Made by a program: the position numbers and the translations under genes
Assembly: GCF_024519455.1 (NCBI RefSeq)
Contig: NZ_JALJRY010000004.1
Location: forward strand, 124,001 to 188,000
Length of the DNA stretch: 64,000 nt
DNA from: Streptomyces sp. STR69
Lineage (GTDB): Bacteria; Actinomycetota; Actinomycetes; Streptomycetales; Streptomycetaceae
Reading direction: 5' to 3'
Notes under the pieces: generated by a model
What the model saw: the letters and a program-made list of their open reading frames with translations, nothing else
Told to the model about the DNA's origin: nothing
Databases searched by the model: none
Shown here: one piece after another, positions 28,694 through 36,974 of the stretch
Layout of the letters: each line of letters opens with the position of its first letter
How positions within the stretch are numbered: position 1 is the stretch's first letter

Positions 28694-29401
28694 ATGACCA
28701 TCACCACGGAACACAGCAGCCCGTACACGCACGGCGACCTGCCCCGGCTCATGGGCCTGATGACCGGCGACGAGAAGCACGGCCCTGCGGCGACCTCGAC
28801 GCTGGACGTGCTGTGGGTGCTCTACGACCGGGTGCTGCGGGTCGGCCCGGAACGCATGGGCGACCCGGAACGGGACCGGTTCCTGCTCTCCAAGGGGCAC
28901 GGACCGATGGCGTACTACGCCGTACTGGCCGCCAAGGGATTCGTCCCGGTGGAATGGCTACCGGGCTTCGGCTCGTACGACTCTCCGCTCGGGCACCACC
29001 CGGACCGGATGCTGGTGCCGGGCGCGGAGATCGGCAGCGGGTCGCTGGGGCACGGGCTGCCGATCGGCGTCGGGACGGCACTGGGGCTGCGCGCGCAGGG
29101 GCTCGCCGAGCCGCGGGTCTGGGTGCTGGTGGGGGACGCCGAGCTGGACGAGGGCAGCAACCACGAGGCCATCGCCTTCGCCGGGCCCGCCGGACTGGAC
29201 CGGCTGCACACCGTCGTCGTCGACAACTCCTCGGCCACTCACGCCCGGCCCGGTGGCATCGCCGCCCGCTTCGAGGCAGCGGGCTGGTCGACCATCACCG
29301 CCGACGGCCGCGATCACGACGCGCTGTACGCCGCCTTCACCGCGCCGCATCCCGGCCGGCCTCATGTGGTCGTGGCCCGGGTGGAGCCCAAGTCCGCCTG
29401 A
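28694..29401 (+). CDS. transketolase, N-terminal (TPP-binding) subunit
   Basis: The 235-residue protein corresponds to the first third of transketolase. SKGHGPMAYYAVLAAKG and GSLGHGLPIGVGTALG are conserved, and VGDAELDEGSNHEAIAFAG is the TPP/Mg2+ motif G-D-x(2)-L-x-E-G. Split transketolases function as a heteromer with a separate pyrimidine/C-terminal subunit, encoded here 103 nt downstream. Such pairs are often used in specialised C5/C7 sugar or shikimate-like routes; the actual substrate is unknown. Confidence 0.92.
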   Translation: MTITTEHSSPYTHGDLPRLMGLMTGDEKHGPAATSTLDVLWVLYDRVLRVGPERMGDPERDRFLLSKGHGPMAYYAVLAAKGFVPVEWLPGFGSYDSPLGHHPDRMLVPGAEIGSGSLGHGLPIGVGTALGLRAQGLAEPRVWVLVGDAELDEGSNHEAIAFAGPAGLDRLHTVVVDNSSATHARPGGIAARFEAAGWSTITADGRDHDALYAAFTAPHPGRPHVVVARVEPKSA

Positions 29402-29430
29402 TCGTCCGCCCGTTCAGCTGTCCGTTCACC

Positions 29431-29478
29431 AATCCAGTCGGCAATCCGGTCGGCAATCCACTCAGCCATCCGCTCAGC
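29431..29478 (+). repeat. four 12-bp tandem repeats between the transketolase genes
   Basis: The units AATCCAGTCGGC, AATCCGGTCGGC, AATCCACTCAGC and CATCCGCTCAGC follow head to tail. They fill most of the 103-nt spacer between the stop of the first subunit gene and the start of the second. The unit is a multiple of three, so it could have begun as coding sequence linking the two halves. Confidence 0.75.
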
Positions 29479-29504
29479 AGCGGCTCAAGAAGGGCTACCT
29501 CTTC

Positions 29505-30425
29505 ATGGACACCATGCGTGACCGTTTCGCGCCCGTCGTCTCCCGGCTTCTCGACGAGGATCCACGCGTTGCGGTCGTTCTCGCCGAGATCGGCGTGGCC
29601 AACCTCGCCGAGGCACAGCTCCGCCACCCGGACCGGGTGATCAACGTCGGCATCCGCGAGCAGCTCCTCGTCGGCGCGGGTGCGGGACTCGCGCTGACCG
29701 GGATGCGCCCCGTCCTGCACACCTTCGCCAGTTTCCTCGTCGAGCGGCCCTTCGAGCAGGTCAAGCTGGACCTCGGGCACCAGGGCGTCGGCGCGGTGCT
29801 GGTGAGCGCGGCGGCCTCGTTCGACTGGCCCGCCGGCGGGTTGACGCACATGGCTCCGGGCGATGTGGCCCTCCTCGACACGCTCGACGGCTGGACCGTG
29901 CACGTGCCGGGCCACCCGGACGAGGCCGAGACCCTGTTGCGGCACGCGGTCGCCGCGGGCGACGACAAGGTGTACGTACGGCTGTCCGCGCAGTCGAACG
30001 CCGATGCTCTCCCGGTCGACGGTCAGCGTTTCCTCCCCGTGCGCGAGGGCCGCTCCGGTGTGGTCGTCGCGGTCGGGCCGATGCTCGACGCCGTACTCGA
30101 CGCGACGGAGGGCCTCGACGTCACCGTCCTGTACGCCACGACCGTACGGCCCTTCGACGGGACCGCGCTGCGCCGTGCCACGCGGACGGCCGGTACGGAC
30201 GTCGTCCTCGTCGAGCCGTACCTGGCCGGCACCTCGACGGCCGCCGCGAACGACGCACTCGCCGAAGTACCCCACCGGGTACTGGGCCTGGGCGTGGCCC
30301 GCCCCGAACTGCGCCGCTACGGCACCCTCCCGGAACACCTGTCCGCCCATGGCCTCGACGCCCGGACACTGCGCGAACGGATCGAGGGTTTCGTCGGGGG
30401 CGGACGCGCCACAACGCACGGCTGA
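29505..30425 (+). CDS. transketolase, C-terminal (pyrimidine-binding) subunit
   Basis: The ATG at 29505 has AAGGGC upstream and gives 306 residues. VVLAEIGVANLAEAQ, RVINVGIREQLLVGAGAGLAL (with the catalytic Glu of the PYR domain in GIREQ) and the later transketolase C-terminal fold (VTVLYATTVRPFDGTALRRA) are clear. It should form the active enzyme with the preceding subunit. The frame upstream of 29505 is open but low-complexity. Confidence 0.92.
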   Translation: MDTMRDRFAPVVSRLLDEDPRVAVVLAEIGVANLAEAQLRHPDRVINVGIREQLLVGAGAGLALTGMRPVLHTFASFLVERPFEQVKLDLGHQGVGAVLVSAAASFDWPAGGLTHMAPGDVALLDTLDGWTVHVPGHPDEAETLLRHAVAAGDDKVYVRLSAQSNADALPVDGQRFLPVREGRSGVVVAVGPMLDAVLDATEGLDVTVLYATTVRPFDGTALRRATRTAGTDVVLVEPYLAGTSTAAANDALAEVPHRVLGLGVARPELRRYGTLPEHLSAHGLDARTLRERIEGFVGGGRATTHG

Positions 30426-30479
30426 CACCCGCCGACCTCCCCCGGAGAGACCGGCCGACTGCCCCCGGAGCGGGGCGGC

Positions 30480-30839
30480 TCAGTCGTCGGACGGCAGGCC
30501 CAACTCCGGGTAGGACTCCAGGAGTCGGGGCGGGGCCGCCTGGCGCCAGGAGTCGGCGAGGATGTCGCGCAGTTCCTCGTCGCTCTCCAGCGCGGCGAGC
30601 CGGGCCCGGACCCAGGCGAAGCCCGCCTCGTGATCGGCGACCCAGAACTTCTCGGGCTCGGCCAGGACCAGTTCGTCGCGCTCCTCCTTGGGGCAGCGCA
30701 CGGCGATGGAGGTCTCCTCCTCGGGCAGCGTGACGAACATCTTCCCGGCGACCCGGAACGTGGGCATGCTCCAGGCGATCTTCTCCGTCGTGTCCGGGAG
30801 GGAGAGGGCGATACGGCGTACGTCTTCGGCATCCGGCAT
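30480..30839 (-). CDS. MmcQ/YjbR family protein
   Basis: A small protein of about 119 residues with the YjbR signature: ALSLPDTTEKIAWSMPTFRVAGKMFVTL, then VRCPKEERDELVLAEPEKFWVADH. YjbR proteins have a double-wing fold and are often described as DNA-binding, without known target. The start is uncertain: ATG 30839 begins at MPDAEDVRRI, while ATG 30851 would add MLRV; neither has a clear ribosome-binding site. Confidence 0.85.
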   Translation of the reverse strand: MPDAEDVRRIALSLPDTTEKIAWSMPTFRVAGKMFVTLPEEETSIAVRCPKEERDELVLAEPEKFWVADHEAGFAWVRARLAALESDEELRDILADSWRQAAPPRLLESYPELGLPSDD

Positions 30840-30871
30840 GACACGCAACATAGCGGCCGGCACTGACAATC

Positions 30872-31215
30872 ACCTGGTGAGAGCGTGGGCCCGCGTGCTG
30901 CCGGGCGGCTTCGGGGTCGCCGTCGGACAACGCCTCTACGACGAGGCCGTGATCGCGTTCACAGCCCGCGCGTCGCTCGGAACTGGCGGAGCGGCGTTTG
31001 GTGTTGCCCCACACCGGCAGTTCGCGGGGGGCGTTCATCGTGTCGAAGCATCCGCGGCAGCAGGCTGTTGTGAACCGCCTGCGCGAACGCGCGCGGTGCA
31101 GGACGGAGTCCCAGGACTCGAATCTGTCGTGGGAGTCCGCCGCACAGCCGCGGTTCAGTCCGTGCCGGATCCGGTCGAGTTCGGCCGGGGTGACGAACTG
31201 GGCGGCCGGCAAGGC
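30872..31215 (-). pseudogene. GntR/FadR-type regulator, FCD ligand-domain remnant
   Basis: On the minus strand one frame reads VTPAELDRIRHGLNRGC, SHDRFESWDSVLHRA, FDTMNAPRELPVWGNTKRRS and DHGLVVEALSDGDPEAARQH. This is the order of an FCD domain: a FESWD-like helix followed by R-A, a RELP/KRRS loop, and DH...VEAL..GDPEAAR at the end. The N-terminal winged helix is missing. The upstream end overlaps the C-terminus of the acetyltransferase gene in another frame. Confidence 0.6.
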
Positions 31216-31736
31216 GACGCGTCGCCCACCCGCTTGTAGTAGAGCGTCGTCGGCCGCAGCACCCCGGCCGGGCTCGCCGCGTAGTCGGGGATCACGCCGG
31301 CCCGGGTCCAGCCGGCCGAGTCGTAGAGGCGTTCGGCGGTGCTGTCCGTCTCGGTGTCCAGGTGGAGGAGGGTGACGCCGGCCGCCACCGCCGCGTCCTC
31401 CGCGACGGTCAGCAGCCCGCGCCCGAGGCCCTGTCCGCGGGCGTCCCGATGCACCATCAGCTTGACGAGCTCGGCGCGGTGGCGGCTGTTGGGCTTGTCG
31501 GCGAAGGCCAGGCTCACGGTGCCGACGACCCGTTCGCCGTCCCGCGCAGCCCACACGGCGAGCCGCCCTGCGCTCACCGCGTCGGCGCGCTCCCGCCACC
31601 AGGCGACGGCCGCCGCCCGGTCGAGCGGCGCCAGGAATCCGACCGATGCTCCGTCGTGCACGGTGTCGGTCAGCAGATCCGCCAACTCTTCGATTGCGGC
31701 GAGCAGTTGGGGCACGTCCAGTCGCTCCGTCCTCAT
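31155..31736 (-). CDS. GNAT family N-acetyltransferase
   Basis: This 193-residue protein has the GNAT core: VVGTVSLAFADKPNSRHRAEL, then VKLMVHRDARGQGLGRGLL (Q-x-x-G-x-G/A acetyl-CoA loop) and AERLYDSAGWTRAGVIPDYA, as in aminoglycoside/phosphinothricin-like acetyltransferases. The fold should end at about YYKRVG. The last roughly 22 residues (SSPRPNSTGSGTD) come from reading into the GntR relic, so the original stop codon was lost. It overlaps the XRE gene upstream as ATGA. Confidence 0.85.
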   Translation of the reverse strand: MRTERLDVPQLLAAIEELADLLTDTVHDGASVGFLAPLDRAAAVAWWRERADAVSAGRLAVWAARDGERVVGTVSLAFADKPNSRHRAELVKLMVHRDARGQGLGRGLLTVAEDAAVAAGVTLLHLDTETDSTAERLYDSAGWTRAGVIPDYAASPAGVLRPTTLYYKRVGDASPCRPPSSSPRPNSTGSGTD

Positions 31737-32299
31737 GGCAGCACCACCGCCAGGACGTAGCGGACCCCGTCCGGACCCGGGCACCGGAACCGTGTCGGGC
31801 CCCACACCCGCAGCCGTAGACAGTCTCCGGTGTCGAGATGGTGGTCGGTGTCCCCGGCCGTCACGTCGAGGGTGCCCTCCAGGACCCAGATGTGCTGTTC
31901 GAGGCCGGGGACGGGCGGCCGGTCGTAGGCGATGTCGGCGCCCGGCGTGAGCCGTCCCTCGACGAGTTCGCCGCGCAGGCCGGTGTGCGGGGGTGACACG
32001 GAGCGTCGTAGGAAACCGGCGGTGCGGTCCTCCCACACGGGCTGGTCGGCGGCGGGCATCAGCGGGGTGGGCTCGGCCTCCACCTCGCTGAGGAGTTGGG
32101 ACATGGTCCGGCCGTAGACGCCGCACAGGCGGTTGAGGAGGGAGGCGGTGGGGCTGGTCTCGGCACGTTCGGCGCGGGACAGGGTCGACCGGCTCACTCC
32201 GCTGCGTTCCGCCAACTCCCCGAGGGACCAGCCGTGTTGGGCCCGCAGCTCGGCGAGCCGGGCGCCCAGTCGGACGTCCATGGGGTCGTAGGGTGCCAC
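31733..32299 (-). CDS. XRE family regulator with cupin domain
   Basis: The N-terminal helix-turn-helix (LGARLAELRAQHGWSLGELAERSGVSRSTLSRAERAETSPT) is followed by a C-terminal cupin (EQHIWVLEGTLDVTAGD, HLDTGDCLRLRVWGPTRF). I favour GTG 32299 with GAGGAAAA just upstream. An in-frame ATG at 32317 lies inside a long palindrome and is less likely. XRE-cupin proteins repress their own operon and respond to a small molecule bound in the cupin. It is coupled to the acetyltransferase gene and follows the LysR gene. Confidence 0.88.
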   Translation of the reverse strand: MAPYDPMDVRLGARLAELRAQHGWSLGELAERSGVSRSTLSRAERAETSPTASLLNRLCGVYGRTMSQLLSEVEAEPTPLMPAADQPVWEDRTAGFLRRSVSPPHTGLRGELVEGRLTPGADIAYDRPPVPGLEQHIWVLEGTLDVTAGDTDHHLDTGDCLRLRVWGPTRFRCPGPDGVRYVLAVVLP

Positions 32300-32313
32300 C
32301 TTTTCCTCAGATC

Positions 32314-32342
32314 TCATATCCGGGACGGTATCCCGGATATGA
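32314..32342. promoter_or_regulatory. 12-bp-arm palindrome, probable XRE autoregulatory operator
   Basis: The arms TCATATCCGGGA and TCCCGGATATGA are separated by 5 nt. It lies between the lysR stop (32353) and the preferred xre start (32299). The perfect symmetry and lack of a T-tract fit an operator better than a terminator. Confidence 0.65.
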
Positions 32343-32352
32343 AACGGTGAGG

Positions 32353-33255
32353 TTACGTCCGGGCCACTTCCGCCAGCGCGTCAAGCACCGGGCGGATCAG
32401 CGGGTGCTCCTCCGTGCCGCGTCGTACGGCCGCGAAGACCCGGCGGGTCGGGGCCACCCCGTCGACGGGCCGGACGACGACTCCCGTCAGGTCCATGCCG
32501 CGCAGGGCCGAGCGGGGGACGAGGGCGACGCCCGCGTCGGCCGAGGCGAGGGCGACCACGGCGCGGAAGTCGTCGGAGGAGTGTTCCAGGCGGGGCTGGA
32601 ATCCGGCGTTCTCGCAGGCCAGGACGACGACCTCGTGACAGGGGTTGCCCGGGTAGGGGCCGATCCACGGGTCCTTGGCCAGTTCGGCGAGGGGGACCTC
32701 ATCGGCGTCGGCGAGGCGGTGGGCGAGCGGGACGACCGCGTCGAAGGGCTCGGCGTAGAGCGGGACATGGATCAGGCGCGGGTCGTCGGCGGGCGGGGCG
32801 CCGCGGTACTCGACGGCGACCGCGACGTCCACCTGCCGGTCCAGCACCATCGGCAGACTGGCGTCGCCCTCGGCGTCCTGGACGCGGATCCGGATGCCGG
32901 GCGCCAGTCTCGCGAGACGGGTCACGGCGGGTGCTACGACCTGTGCGATGCCGGTCGCGAACGCGGCGACGGTGACCGTGCCGGCCTCGCCCGAGCTGTA
33001 GGCCGCGAGTTCCGCCTCGGCCCGCTCCAGCTGGGCCAGGACGACGTTGGTGTGGCCGAGCAGGATCTCGCCGGCCGGGGTCAGCCGTACCCCCTTGGCG
33101 CCGCGCTCGACCAGGCGGTGGCCGGTCTCCTGCTCCAGGGCGGCGAGCTGCTGGGAGACCGCCGAGGGGGTGAGGTACAGCGCGGCGGCTGCCGCCGTCA
33201 CGGTGCGGTGGTCGGCCACCGCACGGAGGATATGGAGCCGCCGCGCTTCGATCAT
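32353..33255 (-). CDS. LysR family transcriptional regulator
   Basis: The 300-residue protein opens with MIEARRLHILRAVADHRTV and the helix-turn-helix ALYLTPSAVSQQLAALEQETG. It is followed by a two-lobed type 2 periplasmic-binding-like sensor domain. It starts 31 nt after the kbl stop on the same strand, so it may be cotranscribed with threonine degradation genes. A ligand is not predictable. Confidence 0.9.
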   Translation of the reverse strand: MIEARRLHILRAVADHRTVTAAAAALYLTPSAVSQQLAALEQETGHRLVERGAKGVRLTPAGEILLGHTNVVLAQLERAEAELAAYSSGEAGTVTVAAFATGIAQVVAPAVTRLARLAPGIRIRVQDAEGDASLPMVLDRQVDVAVAVEYRGAPPADDPRLIHVPLYAEPFDAVVPLAHRLADADEVPLAELAKDPWIGPYPGNPCHEVVVLACENAGFQPRLEHSSDDFRAVVALASADAGVALVPRSALRGMDLTGVVVRPVDGVAPTRRVFAAVRRGTEEHPLIRPVLDALAEVART

Positions 33256-33286
33256 GGGACCGATTATCGCAAAATGTCCAAGCTGT

Positions 33287-34492
33287 TCAGTTCTCCGAGA
33301 CGTCCAGCTCCGCGCGGGCCGCCACGAACGCGTCCACCGCCCGGTTCACGTCGTCCGTCGAGTGCGCGGCGGAGAGCTGCACCCGGATACGGGCCTTGTC
33401 CTGCGGGACGACCGGGTACGAGAAGCCGATCACGTACACGCCCCGCTCCAGCAGCAGTTCCGCCATACGGCCGGCCACCGCCGCGTCGCCGATCATCACG
33501 GGTGCGATGGCATGGTCGCCGGGGAGGATGTCGAAGCCTTCCTCGGTCATCCGGCGCCTGAACAGGGCGGTGTTCTCGGCGAGTTGGACGCGCAGGTCGT
33601 CCGCCGACTCCAGCAGGTCGAGCACCTTGAGGGAGGCCGCGGCGATCACCGGGGCGAGGGTGTTCGAGAAGAGGTACGGCCGGGAGCGCTGGCGGAGCAG
33701 CGCGACGATCTCGGCACGGGCGGCGACGTAGCCGCCGGAGGCGCCGCCGAGCGCCTTGCCGAGGGTGCCGGTGATGATGTCGACGCGGTCCATGACGCCG
33801 TGCAGTTCGGGGGTGCCCCGGCCGCCGGGGCCGACGAAGCCGACGGCGTGGGAGTCGTCGACCATGACCATCGCGTCGTAGCGGTCGGCGAGGTCGCAGA
33901 TCTCGCGGAGCGGGGCGACATAGCCGTCCATGGAGAAGACGCCGTCGGTGACGATCAGCTTGCGCCGGGCGCCCGCCGCTTCCTTCAACTGCTGTTCCAG
34001 GTCGGCCATGTCACGGTTCGCGTACCGGTAACGGCGGGCCTTGGAGAGGCGGATGCCGTCGATGATCGACGCGTGGTTGAGGGCGTCGGAGATGACCGCG
34101 TCCTCGGGGCCCAACAGGGTTTCGAAGACACCGCCGTTGGCGTCGAAGCAGGAGGAGTAGAGGATCGTGTCCTCCTGGCCGAGGAAGGAGGAGAGGCGGG
34201 CCTCAAGCTCCTTGTGGACCTCCTGCGTTCCGCAGATGAAGCGTACGGAGGCCATGCCGTAGCCCCAGCGGTCGAGGGCCGCGTGGGCGGCGGCGACGAC
34301 CTCGGGGTGGTCGGCGAGGCCGAGGTAGTTGTTGGCGCAGAAGTTGAGGACCTCGCCCGGTCGGCCACCCGCGGTGACCCGCACGGTCGCGGACTGCGGG
34401 GAGCCGATCACCCGCTCGGGCTTGTGGAGTCCGGCGGCGCGGATCTCGTCGAGGGTGGCGCCGATGTCGTCGCGCACGGAGTCGAACATCAT
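33287..34492 (-). CDS. kbl: glycine C-acetyltransferase (2-amino-3-ketobutyrate CoA ligase)
   Basis: This 401-residue PLP enzyme of the alpha-oxoamine synthase family has [46 protein letters not shown] (PLP-stacking and Asp residues) and the Schiff-base lysine in [13 protein letters not shown]. It splits 2-amino-3-ketobutyrate with CoA to glycine and acetyl-CoA. The start is ATG 34492 or the adjacent ATG 34489, with AAGGGAA upstream. It lies 11 nt downstream of tdh, which makes the substrate, so the pair is a threonine-degradation unit. Confidence 0.95.
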   Translation of the reverse strand: MMFDSVRDDIGATLDEIRAAGLHKPERVIGSPQSATVRVTAGGRPGEVLNFCANNYLGLADHPEVVAAAHAALDRWGYGMASVRFICGTQEVHKELEARLSSFLGQEDTILYSSCFDANGGVFETLLGPEDAVISDALNHASIIDGIRLSKARRYRYANRDMADLEQQLKEAAGARRKLIVTDGVFSMDGYVAPLREICDLADRYDAMVMVDDSHAVGFVGPGGRGTPELHGVMDRVDIITGTLGKALGGASGGYVAARAEIVALLRQRSRPYLFSNTLAPVIAAASLKVLDLLESADDLRVQLAENTALFRRRMTEEGFDILPGDHAIAPVMIGDAAVAGRMAELLLERGVYVIGFSYPVVPQDKARIRVQLSAAHSTDDVNRAVDAFVAARAELDVSEN

Positions 34493-34503
34493 CAATTCCC
34501 TTG

Positions 34504-35532
34504 CTACAGAGTCCAGTCGAGGATGACCTTGCCGCCGCGCCCGCTGGCCGCGTCCGCGAACGCCGCCTCGAAGTCGCGGTGTCCGTACCGGCCGGTGATC
34601 ACGGGCGCGAGGTCCAGGCCGCCTTCCAGCAGGACCGACATCGCGTACCAGGTCTCGAACATCTCACGGCCGTAGATGCCCTTGATGGTGAGCATCGAGG
34701 TGACGACGCGGGTCCAGTCGACGGGGAACTCCTGGGAGGGCAGTCCCAGCATGGCGATCCGGCCGCCGTGGGTCATGTTGGCGATCATGTCGCGCATCGC
34801 CTCGGGGCGGCCGGACATCTCCAGGCCGATGTCGAAGCCCTCGCGGAGTCCCAACTCCCGCTGACCGTCCGCGATCTGAGAGTCCGTCACGTTCAGGGCG
34901 AGGCTCACGCCGATCTTGCGGGCCAGGGCGAGGCGTTCCTCGCTGACGTCGGTCACCATGATGTTCCGTGCGCCGGCGTGCCGGGCAACCGCCGCCGCCA
35001 TCAGGCCGATCGGGCCCGCACCGGTGATCAGTACGTCCTCGCCGACTAGCGGGAACGACAGCGCGGTGTGCACGGCGTTGCCGAACGGGTCGAAGATCGC
35101 GGCGACATCGAGGTCGACGGGGACGCGGTGCACCCACACGTTGGCGGCGGGCAGCGCCACGTACTCCGCGAAGGCGCCGTCCCGGCCGACGCCGAGCCCG
35201 ACCGTGGCCCGGCACAGGTGCCGACGTCCGGCCAGGCAGTTGCGGCACTTGCCGCACACCAAGTGGCCCTCGCCGCTGACCAGTTCACCCACGGCGATGT
35301 CGGCAACGTCCCGGCCGGTCCCGACCACCTCGCCGACGAACTCGTGCCCGAGCACGAGCGGTGTGCTGATCGCCTGCTGCGCCCAGCCGTCCCAGGCCCG
35401 GATGTGCAGGTCGGTGCCGCAGATCCCGGTGCGCAGCACCTTGATCAGTACGTCACCGGGTCCGACGGCGGGCTCCGGGACGTCCACGAGCCACAGCCCG
35501 GGCTCCGCCTTCTCCTTGACCAGCGCCTTCAA
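34504..35532 (-). CDS. tdh: L-threonine 3-dehydrogenase
   Basis: TTG 35532 is the start, with AGGAGCC upstream, giving 342 residues, the usual length of bacterial TDH. Catalytic zinc ligands lie in GICGTDLHI and LGHEFVGEV, and the structural zinc site is [15 protein letters not shown]. The NAD fold is [10 protein letters not shown]. It oxidises L-threonine to 2-amino-3-ketobutyrate, which Kbl then cleaves. It is the promoter-proximal gene of a tdh-kbl-lysR-xre-GNAT array on the minus strand. Confidence 0.95.
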   Translation of the reverse strand: MKALVKEKAEPGLWLVDVPEPAVGPGDVLIKVLRTGICGTDLHIRAWDGWAQQAISTPLVLGHEFVGEVVGTGRDVADIAVGELVSGEGHLVCGKCRNCLAGRRHLCRATVGLGVGRDGAFAEYVALPAANVWVHRVPVDLDVAAIFDPFGNAVHTALSFPLVGEDVLITGAGPIGLMAAAVARHAGARNIMVTDVSEERLALARKIGVSLALNVTDSQIADGQRELGLREGFDIGLEMSGRPEAMRDMIANMTHGGRIAMLGLPSQEFPVDWTRVVTSMLTIKGIYGREMFETWYAMSVLLEGGLDLAPVITGRYGHRDFEAAFADAASGRGGKVILDWTL

Positions 35533-35697
35533 CGCTACGGCTCCTGTGGGTGAGGTCCCGGGGCCGGGCCCGGTCCGGGTATGCCGGACGAGCCCGTTCC
35601 GGGGTGAGGGGTGGATTGTGCTAGCAATCTGCCCCACCGGAGCGCCCGGGTCCATCGAGGTTTTCTTAAGCGGTGCCGCAGCTTTCCTTCACACCTG

Positions 35698-36072
35698 TCA
35701 CCCGGCCAGCCGCGAGACCTGGTAGTGGGCGATGTACCAGCCGTCCGCCAGCCGCCGCACCAGCACGGCGAGCTTGACGTCGACCGGCGGCCGGTCGGTG
35801 AACGTGAACTCCGTGTCGAGATAGCCGAGTACGAGATCGTCGGCGTAGCGCCGGGTCTCCAGGACGTCGTAGGCCGCCTTCATTCCGAGCGGCTGGGAGG
35901 CGTAGTACTCGGCGACGTCCGCTCGGCCGACGCCGTAGGGGTGCAGCCCCTGGAAGATCGCGTCCTCGGTGAAGAGCCGGGCCACCTCCTCCGGTTCATG
36001 GGCGTCGACGGCCGCTTTCCAGGGGTCCAGGACACCGCGCAGGATGAGTTCGTCGTCGTTCCCGCTGTTCAT
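35698..36072 (-). CDS. NTF2-like / SnoaL-type small protein
   Basis: The 124-residue protein has the cone-like NTF2 pattern: WKAAVDAHEPEEVARLFTED, AIFQGLHPYGVGRADVAEYY, and C-terminal strands VDVKLAVLVRRLADGWYIAHYQVS. Members act as isomerases or as oxidoreductase partners in stress responses. It follows the SDR gene by 15 nt in the same operon, so it may act on that enzyme's product. Confidence 0.8.
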   Translation of the reverse strand: MNSGNDDELILRGVLDPWKAAVDAHEPEEVARLFTEDAIFQGLHPYGVGRADVAEYYASQPLGMKAAYDVLETRRYADDLVLGYLDTEFTFTDRPPVDVKLAVLVRRLADGWYIAHYQVSRLAG

Positions 36073-36087
36073 CTCCGTCGACCTTTC

Positions 36088-36801
36088 TCAGTGACCGGCG
36101 CTCATGCCGCCGTCGACATGGAGGATCTCGCCGGTGACGAAGGGAGCGTTCTCCAAGAAGAGCACGGCGTCGACGATGTCGCCCACCTCACCCATCCGGC
36201 CGACCGGGTGCAGGGCGGCGAGGAAGTCGTGGGTCTCCTCCGCGTGCATCGGAGTCTTGATGGTGCCCGGCGACACAGCGTTGACGCGGATGCCCCGGGT
36301 GGCGTACTCGATGGCGAGGGACTTGGTGGCGGACTGGATTCCGCCCTTGGTGAGCGAGGCCAGGACCGAGGGGACGCGGGCGTCCGCGTTGTCGACCAGG
36401 CTGGTGGTGACGCTGACGACGTGGCCGCCGCCCTGGGCGAGCAGGTGCGGAACGGCCAGCTGGGTGATCCGGAAGAACCCGGCCAGGTTGATGCCGAGCA
36501 CGCTCGCGTAGTCGTCGGCCGTGTAGTCCGTGAAGGGCTTGGCGACGAAGACGCCCGCGTTGTTGACCACGGTGTCGATCCGGCCGAACCGCTCGATCGC
36601 GGCGGCCACGACCCGCTCGGCGGTCGCCGGGTCGGCGATGTCGCCCTGGACGGTCAGGATGTCCGCGTCGTCGGTGGGGGCAATGGTGCGCGAGGTGGCG
36701 ACGACGGCGTAGCCGAGCTTGCGGTAGGCGTCGACGACGCCCGCTCCGATGCCCTGCGAAGCGCCGGTGACGATCGCGACCTTCTGGTTCCGAGTGCTCA
36801 T
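36088..36801 (-). CDS. SDR-family protein with a missing catalytic tyrosine
   Basis: This 237-residue protein has the classical SDR cofactor motif VTGASQGIGAG, the NNAG motif (VVNNAGVFVAKPF) and the C-terminal NAVSPG-like segment VNAVSPGTIKTPMH. The active-site region reads TTSLVDNADARVPSVLASL followed by TKGG. The catalytic Ser and Lys are present, but the Y-x-x-x-K tyrosine position is Ala. It may bind NAD(P)H without normal carbonyl reduction, or use another acid. The TetR-type palindrome and a LysR-type palindrome lie upstream. Confidence 0.88.
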   Translation of the reverse strand: MSTRNQKVAIVTGASQGIGAGVVDAYRKLGYAVVATSRTIAPTDDADILTVQGDIADPATAERVVAAAIERFGRIDTVVNNAGVFVAKPFTDYTADDYASVLGINLAGFFRITQLAVPHLLAQGGGHVVSVTTSLVDNADARVPSVLASLTKGGIQSATKSLAIEYATRGIRVNAVSPGTIKTPMHAEETHDFLAALHPVGRMGEVGDIVDAVLFLENAPFVTGEILHVDGGMSAGH

Positions 36802-36854
36802 GACGACCTTCTTCGAAGTAGTGGTGCTTGGCGTGTGGCCTCCGGTCGAGTTAC

Positions 36855-36872
36855 TAGCCGACCGGTCGCCTA
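36855..36872. promoter_or_regulatory. TetR-type operator upstream of the SDR operon
   Basis: The 18-mer TAGCCGACCGGTCGCCTA is nearly palindromic around ACCGGT. It shares 15 of 18 bases, including the whole CGACCGGTCG core, with a site directly upstream of the tetR gene 3.4 kb away (40316-40333). It lies 54 nt upstream of the SDR start. Confidence 0.7.
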
Positions 36873-36947
36873 TTCGAGAAGGTAGGTGACCTGGCGCGGT
36901 GAAATCAAAGGTCAGAGCGGCTTTTCCCAGGACCGGAATCCTCGCTG

Positions 36948-36968
36948 CTGGGAGGCCTGGCCTCCCAG
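36948..36968. promoter_or_regulatory. palindrome CTGGGAGGCC-T-GGCCTCCCAG, LysR-type site 1
   Basis: Perfect 10-bp arms with a 1-nt centre lie 6 nt beyond the lysR stop and about 147 nt upstream of the SDR start. The outer arms match those of a second palindrome upstream of lysR (37906-37926). It could also function as a terminator for lysR, but it has no T-tract. Confidence 0.6.
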
Positions 36969-36974
36969 TCGAGG

